This document shows positions 1-8,885 of a stretch of DNA of 64,000 nucleotides, in pieces. The DNA comes from Flavobacterium enshiense DK69 (lineage in GTDB: Bacteria > Bacteroidota > Bacteroidia > Flavobacteriales > Flavobacteriaceae): assembly GCF_000498495.1 (NCBI RefSeq), contig NZ_AVCS01000028.1, positions 208,458-272,457 on the forward strand. Reading direction: 5' to 3'. The notes beneath the pieces were generated by a model that was given only the letters and a program-made list of their open reading frames with translations, was not told the DNA's origin and made no database searches. Within the stretch, counting starts at the first letter, position 1, and every line of letters begins with the position of its first letter. The position numbers and the translations under genes are program-made.

Positions 1-265
1 TGTTGATTGGGATTACAACACCTTGCTTCAGGATAATCCTCTCTTCTGTTAAGCCCCAAATAGTTGTATCGACCATTTTTTTTGACGTATCATCTTCAAA
101 ATAAATCTTGATTTTATGGTGTTCTAAATTCCCCAAAGTCAGCGCCCTGTCTAATTCATCTTTTCGCTGTTTGATAGCCTCTTTATCATCATCAAGTACA
201 TCTGTAGTCGGAAAGTTCAATGAACCGATTCTTTCTTTGTCTATAACTTCAAAATTGTAATCCAT
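1..265 (-). CDS. Uncharacterised small protein, 3' end cut by the window edge
   Basis: An open frame runs leftwards from an ATG at 265 to the window edge, giving 88 residues that begin MDYNFEVIDKERIGSLNFP. It contains an acidic stretch (VLDDDKEAIKQRKDEL) and a likely beta-rich end (HHKIKIYFEDD, VDTTIWGLT). No signal peptide, membrane segment or catalytic motif is visible. I do not recognise a named family; short acidic proteins of this sort are common and uncharacterised in Flavobacteriaceae. It is divergent from the acetyltransferase at 387, with about 120 bp of AT-rich DNA between them that should hold both promoters. Confidence 0.6.
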   Translation of the reverse strand, partial: MDYNFEVIDKERIGSLNFPTTDVLDDDKEAIKQRKDELDRALTLGNLEHHKIKIYFEDDTSKKMVDTTIWGLTEERIILKQGVVIPIN

Positions 266-386
266 AATATTATTAGTTAGTTTTGGTTCTCTAATTTAAT
301 AATTTTTCTTAAAAGAAAGAATAAATGACATTTTTTTTAGTAATTTTCTTCTGTTATTCTAAAAAACAAATCAACTCTTATAAAAT

Positions 387-941
387 ATGATCACTTTCGA
401 TTTCACCGTATTTCCTGTCATAACAACCAAACGTTTAATTCTACGCCAGATTACCAATAAAGATGCCCCCGAAATGTTTGCTTTACGGTCAAATCCGGAA
501 ATCATGAAATATATTCCGAGAGAACTTCCAAAAACGATTGAGGATGCAATAACTCATATTGAATATATGCAGGGACTTTTAGAAAATAATGAATGTATCA
601 ATTGGGCTATTTGCCTTAAAGAAGACAATCGCCTGATTGGGAACATCGGTTATTTCAGGATGCAACCCGAAAATCACAGGGCAGAATTGGGCTATATGCT
701 TTCAAAAGACTTCCACGGTAAAGGAATTATGCAGGAAGCACTCACTGAAATCATCAATTACGGTTTTAATAAAATGAAACTGCATTCTATTGAAGCCATA
801 ACCGATCCTGAAAATTTTGCTTCATGGAAACTTTTAGAAAAAAACGGTTTTATCCGTGAAGGCCATTTCAAAGAAGACTGCTACTGGCAGGGAAAATACC
901 TTGACAGTTATGTGTATTCGCTATTGAACCGCAACGATTAA
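387..941 (+). CDS. GNAT-family N-acetyltransferase (RimJ/RimL type)
   Basis: A 184-residue protein of the RimJ/RimL-type GNAT branch. The N-terminal TKRLILRQITNKDAPEMF segment (residues 14-31) and the acetyl-CoA loop HGKGIMQEAL (110-119), followed by NFASWKLLEKNGF (143-155), are the family hallmarks. It should transfer acetyl from acetyl-CoA to an amino group of a protein, amino acid or small molecule; the substrate cannot be read from sequence. The length is typical. The histidine phosphatase begins 10 bp after its stop, so the two are probably co-transcribed. Confidence 0.88.
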   Translation: MITFDFTVFPVITTKRLILRQITNKDAPEMFALRSNPEIMKYIPRELPKTIEDAITHIEYMQGLLENNECINWAICLKEDNRLIGNIGYFRMQPENHRAELGYMLSKDFHGKGIMQEALTEIINYGFNKMKLHSIEAITDPENFASWKLLEKNGFIREGHFKEDCYWQGKYLDSYVYSLLNRND

Positions 942-951
942 AATTTACGCC

Positions 952-1404
952 ATGGAAAAATCAACACAACCGCATCAGCAATCCACGGTAATTTATCTCA
1001 TTCGTCATGCTGAAAAAAAAGCTGATTTAAGCAACCCAGGTTTAACCCAGGCCGGTTTAAATCGTGCTGAAAACTGGGGCAGGATATTTTCGGAAATAGC
1101 TTTTGATACAATTTACAGTACCGATTACCTTCGAACAATCCAGACGGTCGCCCCTACAGCTCGTGAAAGTAAAAAAGAAATCACAAAATACAGTTCAAGG
1201 CTTTTCGATTCAGAACAATTCAAACAGGATTGTTTTGGAAAAAATGTTTTGGTAGTCGGACACATGAATACCATTCCCGTTATTGTCAACAGACTGATTA
1301 ACCGCAATATTTATGAGGATATTGACGAAAATATTTATGGAAATCTTTATATCATAACTATCACCGAAAATACTATTACACATCAATTGCTTAAATTACC
1401 TTAA
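952..1404 (+). CDS. Histidine phosphatase family protein (SixA-like)
   Basis: A 150-residue member of the histidine phosphatase (phosphoglycerate mutase-like) superfamily. The phosphohistidine motif LIRHAE is at residues 16-21 (R18, H19), the second arginine is in YLRTIQT (R61) and the second histidine is in VVGHMNT (H104). The short length resembles SixA-type phosphatases rather than full mutases. No signal peptide is present, so it is cytoplasmic. It starts 10 bp after the acetyltransferase. The substrate is unknown. Confidence 0.85.
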   Translation: MEKSTQPHQQSTVIYLIRHAEKKADLSNPGLTQAGLNRAENWGRIFSEIAFDTIYSTDYLRTIQTVAPTARESKKEITKYSSRLFDSEQFKQDCFGKNVLVVGHMNTIPVIVNRLINRNIYEDIDENIYGNLYIITITENTITHQLLKLP

Positions 1405-1408
1405 GCTA

Positions 1409-1439
1409 TTGTACTTTCTTCATTTTGTTCTTACATTTG
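1409..1439 (+). promoter_or_regulatory. Bacteroidota-type promoter for smpB
   Basis: TTG at 1409-1411 and TACATTTG at 1432-1439, separated by 20 bp, match the TTG-N17/23-TAnnTTTG promoter form known from Flavobacterium. The -7 box ends only 7 bp before the smpB ATG at 1447, so the transcript would have almost no leader. Confidence 0.6.
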
Positions 1440-1446
1440 CCATCCT

Positions 1447-1899
1447 ATGCTAAAAACGGTCAACATACTTAATAAAAGAGCCAAATTCGATTATGAAATA
1501 CTCGAAAAATACACGGCTGGAATTGTATTGACCGGAACCGAAATAAAATCCATCCGACTGGGTAAAGCTGGAATTGCCGAAAGTTTTTGCGAATTCCATG
1601 GAACCGAACTTTTCGTAATCAATTCACACATAGAAGAATACCTTTACGGAACACACTACAATCACAAGGCAAAAAGCGAACGTAAATTACTTTTAAACAA
1701 ACGTGAGCTCAGAGGCCTTTTAAAAAGTGTTCAGAACAAAGGATTGACTATTATCCCCCTTCGTCTTTTTACAAACGAAAAAGGATTGGCAAAACTTGAC
1801 ATAGCGCTATGCAGAGGCAAGAAAAATTACGACAAGCGCGACACTATAAAAGACCGTGATGTAAAACGGGATTTAGACCGTGTAAAAAAGTCCTTCTAA
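1447..1899 (+). CDS. smpB: SsrA-binding protein SmpB
   Basis: A 150-residue SmpB. It binds tmRNA and brings it to stalled ribosomes for trans-translation. Family marks are the N-terminal [10 protein letters not shown], the [10 protein letters not shown] strand, the central NSHIEEY segment, and the basic C-terminal tail with [14 protein letters not shown] that normally contacts the ribosomal decoding site. Length is as expected for SmpB. It appears monocistronic, with its own promoter immediately upstream. Confidence 0.96.
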   Translation: MLKTVNILNKRAKFDYEILEKYTAGIVLTGTEIKSIRLGKAGIAESFCEFHGTELFVINSHIEEYLYGTHYNHKAKSERKLLLNKRELRGLLKSVQNKGLTIIPLRLFTNEKGLAKLDIALCRGKKNYDKRDTIKDRDVKRDLDRVKKSF

Positions 1900-1971
1900 C
1901 TTTAATTTTCAACACTTTACAAAACTTTATAATATTTTTCTTAAATTGGTATAAACTTAAACAGGTATACC

Positions 1972-2607
1972 ATGAAAAGATATTTAGCCTTGTTTTTACT
2001 CACCTCTCTTATGAGCTGTAGCAGTGCGGACACAGTTATTGTCAACAGCTGGAAAGATCCCGAATCGAATGCAGCAAAAGAGCAGTTTAAAAAAGTAATG
2101 GTAGTTGCATTAGTTAAAGATGATAAAACCAGAAGAAATATTGAAAATGCAATTGTCGACAACAATCCGATATTTAAAAGTTCCTACGCTTTCCTAAATG
2201 GAACAACCGTCGAGCTTACAAAAGAACAACGCTTAAGCATCCTTAAAAGCGAAAATTTCGACGGGGTGATAACAATGCGATTGGTTAACATGGAAAAAGA
2301 GACTACTTATGTTCCTGGTACTAACACCGGGATGTATTATGGCGGAATGGGATACGGTTATGGCTATGGATTCGACAACTGGTATGGCTATTATTCACCC
2401 AATTTCTATACTCCGGGCTATTATCAGGAAAACACTTCCTATATGGTTGAAACAAATGTCTTTTCCTTAAATCAGAATAAATTGGTTTGGACCGGAACTA
2501 CAAAATCCACTAACATTACAGATGCAGAAACTACAACCCGTAATATCATGATAGAAGTTGTAAAACAGATGGAAAAAGATGGGTTTTTAGATCCAAAAAG
2601 AAAATAA
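1972..2607 (+). CDS. DUF4136-like lipoprotein
   Basis: A 211-residue predicted lipoprotein. The signal sequence MKRYLALFLLTSLMSCSS carries an LMSC lipobox with the cysteine at position 16. The body (VIVNSWKDPE, then KKVMVVALVKDDKTRRNIENAI) looks like DUF4136-type envelope lipoproteins. Between residues about 115 and 150 there is a tyrosine/glycine-rich stretch (YYGGMGYGYGYGF) with unusual composition. Function is unknown. A strong hairpin terminator follows. Confidence 0.7.
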   Translation: MKRYLALFLLTSLMSCSSADTVIVNSWKDPESNAAKEQFKKVMVVALVKDDKTRRNIENAIVDNNPIFKSSYAFLNGTTVELTKEQRLSILKSENFDGVITMRLVNMEKETTYVPGTNTGMYYGGMGYGYGYGFDNWYGYYSPNFYTPGYYQENTSYMVETNVFSLNQNKLVWTGTTKSTNITDAETTTRNIMIEVVKQMEKDGFLDPKRK

Positions 2608-2622
2608 AAAACGAATATAAAT

Positions 2623-2667
2623 AAAAAGGCTGTCTGCAAATAATAATGTTTCGCAGACAGCCTTTTC
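2623..2667. terminator. Bidirectional rho-independent terminator
   Basis: AAAAGGCTGTCTGC on the left and GCAGACAGCCTTTT on the right form a perfect 14-bp stem flanked by A and T runs. It lies between two convergent genes (the lipoprotein at 1972-2607 and pcm), so it can stop transcription from both sides. Confidence 0.88.
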
Positions 2668-2682
2668 AGTATTTACTACATT

Positions 2683-3324
2683 TTAATTTTTATCTTCCAA
2701 AAGCGGAACAAAACGGAAATCCCCAAATTCGTGTTTTTCAAATTGGGTTTCGTTTTTTCTTACAAGTAAAGTCATCACCTGCACGTCTTCACCAACAGGG
2801 ATAACCAAACGCCCCCCTATTTTCAATTGCGCCATTAAAGGCTGAGGGATATAAGGCGCTCCGGCAGTTACAATAATACTGTCAAACGGAGCAAAATTTG
2901 GCAATCCTTTATATCCGTCCCCAAAAGCAAGGTGTTTGGGACGAATACCTAATTTCGGCAATAGTAAAGACGTTGATTTGAACAATTCATTTTGTCTTTC
3001 AATCGAATATACCTTTGCGCCCATCGTATATAAAACCGCAGTCTGATAGCCGGAACCCGTTCCGATTTCCAATACCTTATCGTCTTTTTTAACCTGTAAT
3101 AATTCAGTTTGAAAGGCAACAGTATAAGGTTGCGAAATCGTTTGACCCGCGGCGATTGGAAACGGTTTATCCTGATAGGCAAAATCCTCAAAACTCGAAT
3201 TCAAAAATAAATGTCTCGGAATCTTTCTGATAGCTTCCAATACATTTTTATCGGTAATTCCTTTTCTTTCCAAAAGGCTTACCAACTGATTTCGAAGTCC
3301 TTGATGTTTGGCTAAATCTCTCAC
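2683..3324 (-). CDS. pcm: Protein-L-isoaspartate O-methyltransferase
   Basis: A 213-residue PCMT that methylates L-isoaspartyl residues in aged proteins using S-adenosylmethionine. The sequence shows AIRKIPRHLF (31-40), the GQTISQPYTVAFQTELL substrate/active-site motif (60-76) and the SAM-binding LEIGTGSGYQTAVL (85-98). Length and motif order are typical. It is convergent with the upstream lipoprotein gene and divergent from the oxidoreductase at 3457. Confidence 0.95.
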   Translation of the reverse strand: MRDLAKHQGLRNQLVSLLERKGITDKNVLEAIRKIPRHLFLNSSFEDFAYQDKPFPIAAGQTISQPYTVAFQTELLQVKKDDKVLEIGTGSGYQTAVLYTMGAKVYSIERQNELFKSTSLLLPKLGIRPKHLAFGDGYKGLPNFAPFDSIIVTAGAPYIPQPLMAQLKIGGRLVIPVGEDVQVMTLLVRKNETQFEKHEFGDFRFVPLLEDKN

Positions 3325-3456
3325 TTTTTTGGCATATTTATTTATGTAAAATTAGGCTTAAAAACCGTAAAAACAAAAGTCAAAACCCGAAACTTTACAC
3401 CAAAAAACATTAAACATTAAACAAATAAATTATACTTTTGTTCAAAATAAATTTCT

Positions 3457-4425
3457 ATGCTTAAAGTAGGCGTTTTAGGTGCAGGTCACCTTGGAAAAAT
3501 ACATTTACGATTACTCAATCAATCAGAAAAATATGAATTAGTAGGCTTTTACGATGAAAATCAGGAATATGCCGAAAAAATTGCCGCCGAATTTGGTTAT
3601 AAACGATTCGACACCATTGCAAAATTAATCCACGCTGTAGACGTTGTTGATATTGTAACACCTACCCTTTCCCACTATAAATGCGCAAAAGTTGCCATCA
3701 AATCAGGAAAACACGTTTTTATTGAAAAACCAATTTCGACTACTGTAGAAGAAGCAGAAGAAATTATCGCTTTAGCCAAAGAATACAACATTAAAGGTCA
3801 GGTTGGCCATGTGGAACGCTTCAATCCTGCCTTTAAAGCGGTGAAAGACAAAATTGAAAATCCAATGTTTATCGAAACACACCGATTGGCAGAATTTAAT
3901 CCGAGAGGAACAGATGTTCCGGTAGTTTTAGATTTAATGATACACGACATTGATGCGATTTTGAGTGTTGTACAATCAAAAGTAAAAAGCGTAAATGCAA
4001 GTGGTGTAGCGGTAATCAGTGATTCTCCAGACATTTCCAATGCCCGTCTTGAATTCGAAAACGGTTGTGTGGCCAATATAACTTCAAGCCGAATTTCAAT
4101 GAAGAACATGCGTAAATCGCGATTCTTCCAAAAAGATGCTTATATCTCTGTGGATTATCTTGATAAAGTTTGTGAAGTCGTTAAGATGAAAGACGCTCCT
4201 GAAGTTCCGGGAGATTTCGACATGATTTTACAGAATGCCGAAGGCATTAAAAAGCAAATCTATTACGATAATCCGTCAGTGGAACAAAATAATGCCATCT
4301 TAGACGAACTGGAAACTTTCGCAGATGCCATCTATAACAATACAACACCTGTTGTAACGTTGGAGCAGGCAACCGAAGCATTACGAGTAGCATATCAGAT
4401 TATCGACTGCATGGAAAAAAATTAA
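3457..4425 (+). CDS. Gfo/Idh/MocA family NAD(P)-dependent oxidoreductase
   Basis: A 322-residue oxidoreductase. The Rossmann motif GVLGAGHLGKIHL is at residues 5-17, the family EKP motif sits in FIEKPIS (90-92), and the C-terminal catalytic segment includes DLMIHDIDAIL. The family acts on sugars, inositol or related compounds; the substrate is not deducible. The next gene, a hydroxyacyl-CoA dehydrogenase, starts 31 bp downstream on the same strand. A TACTTTTG box at 3433-3440 is a candidate -7 element. Confidence 0.88.
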   Translation: MLKVGVLGAGHLGKIHLRLLNQSEKYELVGFYDENQEYAEKIAAEFGYKRFDTIAKLIHAVDVVDIVTPTLSHYKCAKVAIKSGKHVFIEKPISTTVEEAEEIIALAKEYNIKGQVGHVERFNPAFKAVKDKIENPMFIETHRLAEFNPRGTDVPVVLDLMIHDIDAILSVVQSKVKSVNASGVAVISDSPDISNARLEFENGCVANITSSRISMKNMRKSRFFQKDAYISVDYLDKVCEVVKMKDAPEVPGDFDMILQNAEGIKKQIYYDNPSVEQNNAILDELETFADAIYNNTTPVVTLEQATEALRVAYQIIDCMEKN

Positions 4426-4456
4426 TCTTTAAATTTTTAAATCTTTAAATACAAAA

Positions 4457-5344
4457 ATGAAAAACATAGCTGTAATCGGATCAGGAACCATGGGTAACGG
4501 AATTGCACATACTTTTGCGCAATCAGGTTTCACCGTAAAATTGATTGATATTTCAGAAAAAGCCTTGGAAAAAGGAATGGCAACAATCGCTGCTAACCTT
4601 GACAGAATGGTTGCAAAAGGCTCTATTACAGAAGAAGACAAACATAAAACAATCGGAAACATCATTACTTATACAGACGTTAAAGATGGTGTTGTAGGTT
4701 GTGATTTAGTAGTGGAAGCAGCTACAGAAAATGTTACATTAAAATTAAACATCTTCAAACAATTAAGTGAAGTTTGTGATCATAACGTAATTTTAGCTAC
4801 CAATACATCCTCAATTTCAATCACTCAAATTGCAGCTCAGGTAGTTCATCCTGAAAGAGTTATCGGAATGCATTTTATGAATCCGGTGCCTATCATGAAA
4901 TTAGTGGAAATCATCCGTGGCTACAACACTACCGATGAAGTTACTAAAATCATCATGGATTTATCAGTTAAATTAGGAAAAACTCCAACGGAAGTAAATG
5001 ATTATCCTGGTTTCGTAGCTAACAGAATCCTTATGCCGATGATCAACGAATCTATCGAAACATTATACAATGGCGTAGCAGGTGTTCAGGAAATCGACAC
5101 GGTTATGAAATTAGGTATGGCGCATCCAATGGGACCATTACAATTGGCTGATTTTATAGGTCTTGACGTATGTTTATCCATCTTAAACGTAATGTACGAC
5201 GGTTTCAAAAACCCTAAATATGCACCATGTCCATTATTGGTAAACATGGTTATGGCAGGTAAATTAGGAGTTAAATCAGGTGAAGGCTTCTATGATTACT
5301 CTGAAAGCAAAAAAGCGGAAAAAGTTTCTAAACAATTCGTATAA
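4457..5344 (+). CDS. 3-hydroxyacyl-CoA (3-hydroxybutyryl-CoA) dehydrogenase
   Basis: A 295-residue NAD-dependent 3-hydroxyacyl-CoA dehydrogenase of the short, stand-alone (Hbd/PaaH-like) type. It has the Rossmann motif GSGTMGNGIAHTFAQSG at the N terminus and the catalytic GMHFMNPVPIMKLVEI segment, followed by NRILMPMINE and HPMGPLQLADFIGLD in the C-terminal dimerisation domain. It oxidises 3-hydroxyacyl-CoA to 3-ketoacyl-CoA in fatty-acid or butanoate metabolism. Confidence 0.93.
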   Translation: MKNIAVIGSGTMGNGIAHTFAQSGFTVKLIDISEKALEKGMATIAANLDRMVAKGSITEEDKHKTIGNIITYTDVKDGVVGCDLVVEAATENVTLKLNIFKQLSEVCDHNVILATNTSSISITQIAAQVVHPERVIGMHFMNPVPIMKLVEIIRGYNTTDEVTKIIMDLSVKLGKTPTEVNDYPGFVANRILMPMINESIETLYNGVAGVQEIDTVMKLGMAHPMGPLQLADFIGLDVCLSILNVMYDGFKNPKYAPCPLLVNMVMAGKLGVKSGEGFYDYSESKKAEKVSKQFV

Positions 5345-5418
5345 AAGTAAAAAGGGAAAAGAGAAAAGGGAGAAGCCAACCGCTTATCCCTTTTCTCTAA
5401 TCACTTATCCCTCAATAA

Positions 5419-6639
5419 ATGGCCAAAATAATTCCTTTCAAAGCAGTTCGTCCTACACCTGATAAAGTCAGCCTTGTAACTTCACGTTCCTATGACGATT
5501 ACGGAGCAGCCGAACTGGCATCCCATCTTGAGTTCAACCCTTTTTCTTTCTTACATATTCTTAATCCTGCTTATGTAAACCAACAAAAGTTAGGTTGGGA
5601 AAAGCGGTTTAAATTGGTAGAACACAAATATCAGGATTTTAAGAATGAGGGAATTTTGATTCAGGAAGAAAGCCCTGCCTTCTATCTGTATGAAATTCAT
5701 TCAAACAGACATACATTTACGGGTATTTTAGCCGGAACTTCCGTTGAAGATTATCAAAAAAACATTATCAAAAAACACGAAGACACACTACAATACCGTG
5801 TGGATTTGTTTAAGGATTATTTGCACGAGACAGGCTTTAATACTGAGCCGGTCTTAATAACATACAAAGACAACCCGGCTCTTTCGGATTGGATTGTAAA
5901 CAAGAAAAAATCACGGCCCGTTTATGAGTTTTCGACCACTAACAAAGAGAAACATATTCTTTGGTCGGTTTCAGACTCAGAAGAAATAAATTGGCTGGAA
6001 AAACAATTTTCGGAAATCGGCACGTTGTATATAGCTGATGGTCACCATCGTTCGGCTTCTTCCGAATTATTGTATGAAGAAAACAAAGCTTCCGGAAATG
6101 TAAATCTGAATTATTTCATGAGTTTCCTGATTCCTGATTCTAACGTTAAGATTTACGAATACAATCGTGTGATAAACGATCTAAACGGCCATTCGAAAGA
6201 CGATTTCATCAAAAAAATTGCCAAAAACTTCGTCATAAAAACTAAAAAGCAAGAGTTGTGGAAGCCCAGACATAAGTTTGAGTTCGGAATGTACCTTGAT
6301 GGCGAATTTTATGCTTTACGATTGAAAGAAGAGCAATTTTCATTTAAAAATGTGCTGGAGCGTTTAGATGCACAAATTTTATACGATACAATATTACATC
6401 CCATTTTAGGCCTGGGAGATTTACGCACCGATGAACGCATCGCCTATGTACCAGGAACAAAATCAATCACTTCAATAAAAGACATGGTGGATGGCGGAGA
6501 ATTCAAAGTAGGTTTCATGCTCTACCCTATCAACATTGAGGAAATTAAAGCCATAGCCGATTTAAACATGATCATGCCTCCCAAAAGCACTTATATTGAA
6601 CCTAAATTCAGAAGTGGTTTGGTGGTGTATGAGTTATGA
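5419..6639 (+). CDS. DUF1015 family protein
   Basis: A 406-residue cytoplasmic protein of the DUF1015 family. The best landmark is the ADGHHRSASS segment near residue 210; the N terminus (FKAVRPTPDKV) and C terminus (MPPKSTYIEPKFRSGL) also fit. The family is widespread and its biochemical role is not established. The gap from the dehydrogenase (5345-5418) contains purine-rich AGGGAAAAG repeats and their pyrimidine counterpart, which could form a stem. Confidence 0.8.
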   Translation: MAKIIPFKAVRPTPDKVSLVTSRSYDDYGAAELASHLEFNPFSFLHILNPAYVNQQKLGWEKRFKLVEHKYQDFKNEGILIQEESPAFYLYEIHSNRHTFTGILAGTSVEDYQKNIIKKHEDTLQYRVDLFKDYLHETGFNTEPVLITYKDNPALSDWIVNKKKSRPVYEFSTTNKEKHILWSVSDSEEINWLEKQFSEIGTLYIADGHHRSASSELLYEENKASGNVNLNYFMSFLIPDSNVKIYEYNRVINDLNGHSKDDFIKKIAKNFVIKTKKQELWKPRHKFEFGMYLDGEFYALRLKEEQFSFKNVLERLDAQILYDTILHPILGLGDLRTDERIAYVPGTKSITSIKDMVDGGEFKVGFMLYPINIEEIKAIADLNMIMPPKSTYIEPKFRSGLVVYEL

Positions 6640-6772
6640 TGTATGAATTCAGAAGTTTGAAATAATAGTAGATGGATTTTAAACAGATTCTTTACTAATT
6701 TTGTAAGAGGATCTATTAGTCTTAATTTATTATTCAAGCAAAGTTTTAATCATGTTTTTTAAACAATAAACT

Positions 6773-7435
6773 ATGTCAATCCAATCCAATCTTCAGCATA
6801 TAAAATCCACATTGCCATCAGATGTAACATTGGTAGCAGTTTCCAAAACCAAACCGGTTAGTGATTTGACGGAAGCCTACGAAGCCGGTCAGCGTATTTT
6901 CGGTGAAAACAAAGTTCAGGAAATGACCGAAAAATGGCAGCAAATGCCAAAAGATATTCAATGGCACATGATTGGCCATGTTCAGACGAACAAGGTTAAA
7001 TATATGGTTCCTTTTGTAAAACTGATTCATGGTGTTGACAGTTTTAAACTGCTTAAAGAGATTGACAGACAAGGCAAGAGATACAGAAAAACAATCAATT
7101 GTCTGCTGCAGGTTTATATTGCGGAAGAAGAAACCAAATTCGGCTTAAATGAAACTGAAATTGATGAAATACTGAATTCTGAAGAGTTCAAAGATTTTCA
7201 AAACATAAGAATCGTTGGTTTGATGGGAATGGCAACTTTCACAGAGAATCAGGAACAAATTAAAAAAGAATTTCAGCATCTTAAGCAGATTTTCGACAAA
7301 TACAAAGAATTTTCAGCTTTCAACTTTCAACTTTCAATCCTCTCTATGGGAATGTCAGGCGATTATGAACTCGCAATTGAATGTGGAAGTAATATGGTTC
7401 GGATTGGAAGTAGTATATTTGGAGAGCGAAATTAA
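6773..7435 (+). CDS. YggS-family pyridoxal phosphate homeostasis protein
   Basis: A 220-residue YggS/PROSC-type PLP-binding protein. The PLP lysine lies in LVAVSKTKPV (K25), and the C-terminal SMGMSGDYELAIECGSNMVR plus IGSSIFGER are classic for the family. It carries PLP without a known enzymatic reaction and buffers vitamin B6 and amino-acid pools. Length is typical. A possible -7 box (TAATTTTG) lies at 6696-6703, giving a leader of about 60 nt. Confidence 0.93.
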   Translation: MSIQSNLQHIKSTLPSDVTLVAVSKTKPVSDLTEAYEAGQRIFGENKVQEMTEKWQQMPKDIQWHMIGHVQTNKVKYMVPFVKLIHGVDSFKLLKEIDRQGKRYRKTINCLLQVYIAEEETKFGLNETEIDEILNSEEFKDFQNIRIVGLMGMATFTENQEQIKKEFQHLKQIFDKYKEFSAFNFQLSILSMGMSGDYELAIECGSNMVRIGSSIFGERN

Positions 7436-7493
7436 TATTAAGGATTACTTAGTCCTATAAATTGACAATCCTATAACTTAACTGTAAACTGAC

Positions 7494-8855
7494 TTGTACG
7501 CGATTTTAGACATAGAAACCACCGGAGGACAATACAACGAAGAAGGAATTACTGAAATTGCCATCTATCGCTTCGATGGTCATGAAATTGTGGACCAGTT
7601 TATCAGTTTGGTCAACCCTGAAATTCCCATTCAGCCTTTTGTAGTGAAGCTTACCGGAATAAACAATGCAATGCTGCGTTCGGCTCCAAAGTTTTACGAA
7701 GTAGCAAAACGTATTATTGAAATTACGGACGGTTGTACTATTGTGGCTCATAATGCGTCATTTGACTACCGAATCCTCCGTACGGAATTTCGACGTCTGG
7801 GTTATGATTTCAGCAAACCTACACTTTGTACCGTAGAGCTTTCCAAAAAATTGCTTCCCGGACATCATTCCTATAGTTTGGGCAAATTAGTCAGAGCCTT
7901 GGGAATTCCTATGGCCGACAGACATCGTGCAACCGGAGATGCCATGGCAACGGTAAAACTTTTCAAAATGCTTTTATCTAAAGACTTAGAAAAAGAAATC
8001 GTGAAAAGTTATATCAAAACCGAAATAAAAGCGGGCATATCTCCCAAATTATTGGATATCATCGATGGAGTCCCTTCAAAAACAGGGATTTATTACATCC
8101 ATCGCGAAGACGGTACCATCATTTACATAGGAAAAAGCAAGAATATCAAAAAAAGGGTAAATCAGCACTTTACCAGTTCCGATCGTAAGGCAAAAAAACT
8201 GCAAAATGAGGTGTTTGCCGTTACTTTCGAAGAAACCGGCAGCGAATTGATCGCGCTTTTAAAAGAAAGTGAAGAGATCAAAGTAAACCGTCCTCCTTAT
8301 AACAGATCGCAACGCAAAACCATTTTCCCGTTTGCGTTGTATGCAGAAAAAAACAAGAATGGTTATATTGCTTTACAAGTGCAAAAAGCAGATGGAAGAA
8401 AAAAAGAAATCACTTCTTTTTCAACTTTGATTGAAGGAAAATCACTGTTGCATAAAATTACGGAAGAAAATAATCTCTGCCAGAAAATAAACGGTTTATA
8501 TGATACCAAAAAAAGTTGTTTTCAGTATGATTTAAAACAATGCTATGGCGCTTGTATCGGGGAAGAAGCTCCCGAAGACTACAACAAACGCGTTACTCAT
8601 TTCATTGAGAACAATCAGTTGCAAAACCAAAGCATGGTAATTGTCGATCAAGGGCGAAACGTAAATGAACGAAGCGCCGTACTGATTGAAAACGGAATCT
8701 ACAAAGGCTATTGTTTTTATGATTTGAATTATCAGATTAACAATATCGATATCCTGAAAAACATCATTATCCCGATGGAAAACAACAGGGATTCCAGAAA
8801 CATTATTCTGAATTACGTCCGAAAAAAGAAAGTTATTAAAATTGTCAGGTTTTAA
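7494..8855 (+). CDS. DEDD exonuclease fused to a GIY-YIG (UvrC-type) nuclease
   Basis: A 453-residue fusion. Residues 1-165 are a DnaQ-like 3'-5' exonuclease with LDIETT (D6, E8), HNASFDYR (D91) and HRATGDA (H144, D149). Residues 195-270 are a GIY-YIG endonuclease domain with TGIYYI and IIYIGKS. The remainder resembles the Cho/UvrC region. The best start is TTG at 7494, because it places the exonuclease motif at the usual distance from the N terminus and no in-frame ATG precedes it. It is expected to act in DNA repair or DNA end processing. The combination is known in several bacterial phyla. Confidence 0.87.
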   Translation: MYAILDIETTGGQYNEEGITEIAIYRFDGHEIVDQFISLVNPEIPIQPFVVKLTGINNAMLRSAPKFYEVAKRIIEITDGCTIVAHNASFDYRILRTEFRRLGYDFSKPTLCTVELSKKLLPGHHSYSLGKLVRALGIPMADRHRATGDAMATVKLFKMLLSKDLEKEIVKSYIKTEIKAGISPKLLDIIDGVPSKTGIYYIHREDGTIIYIGKSKNIKKRVNQHFTSSDRKAKKLQNEVFAVTFEETGSELIALLKESEEIKVNRPPYNRSQRKTIFPFALYAEKNKNGYIALQVQKADGRKKEITSFSTLIEGKSLLHKITEENNLCQKINGLYDTKKSCFQYDLKQCYGACIGEEAPEDYNKRVTHFIENNQLQNQSMVIVDQGRNVNERSAVLIENGIYKGYCFYDLNYQINNIDILKNIIIPMENNRDSRNIILNYVRKKKVIKIVRF

Positions 8856-8885
8856 TTAACTTTAAAGTATCTTTTTTTACGTACC

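Noticed and set aside
5345..5418. AGGGAAAAG/CCCTTTTCT-like repeats as a regulatory stem (also near 45361-45470)
   Set aside because: Purine/pyrimidine simple repeats recur between unrelated genes; pairing is loose and no T tract follows. I treat them as simple intergenic repeats.
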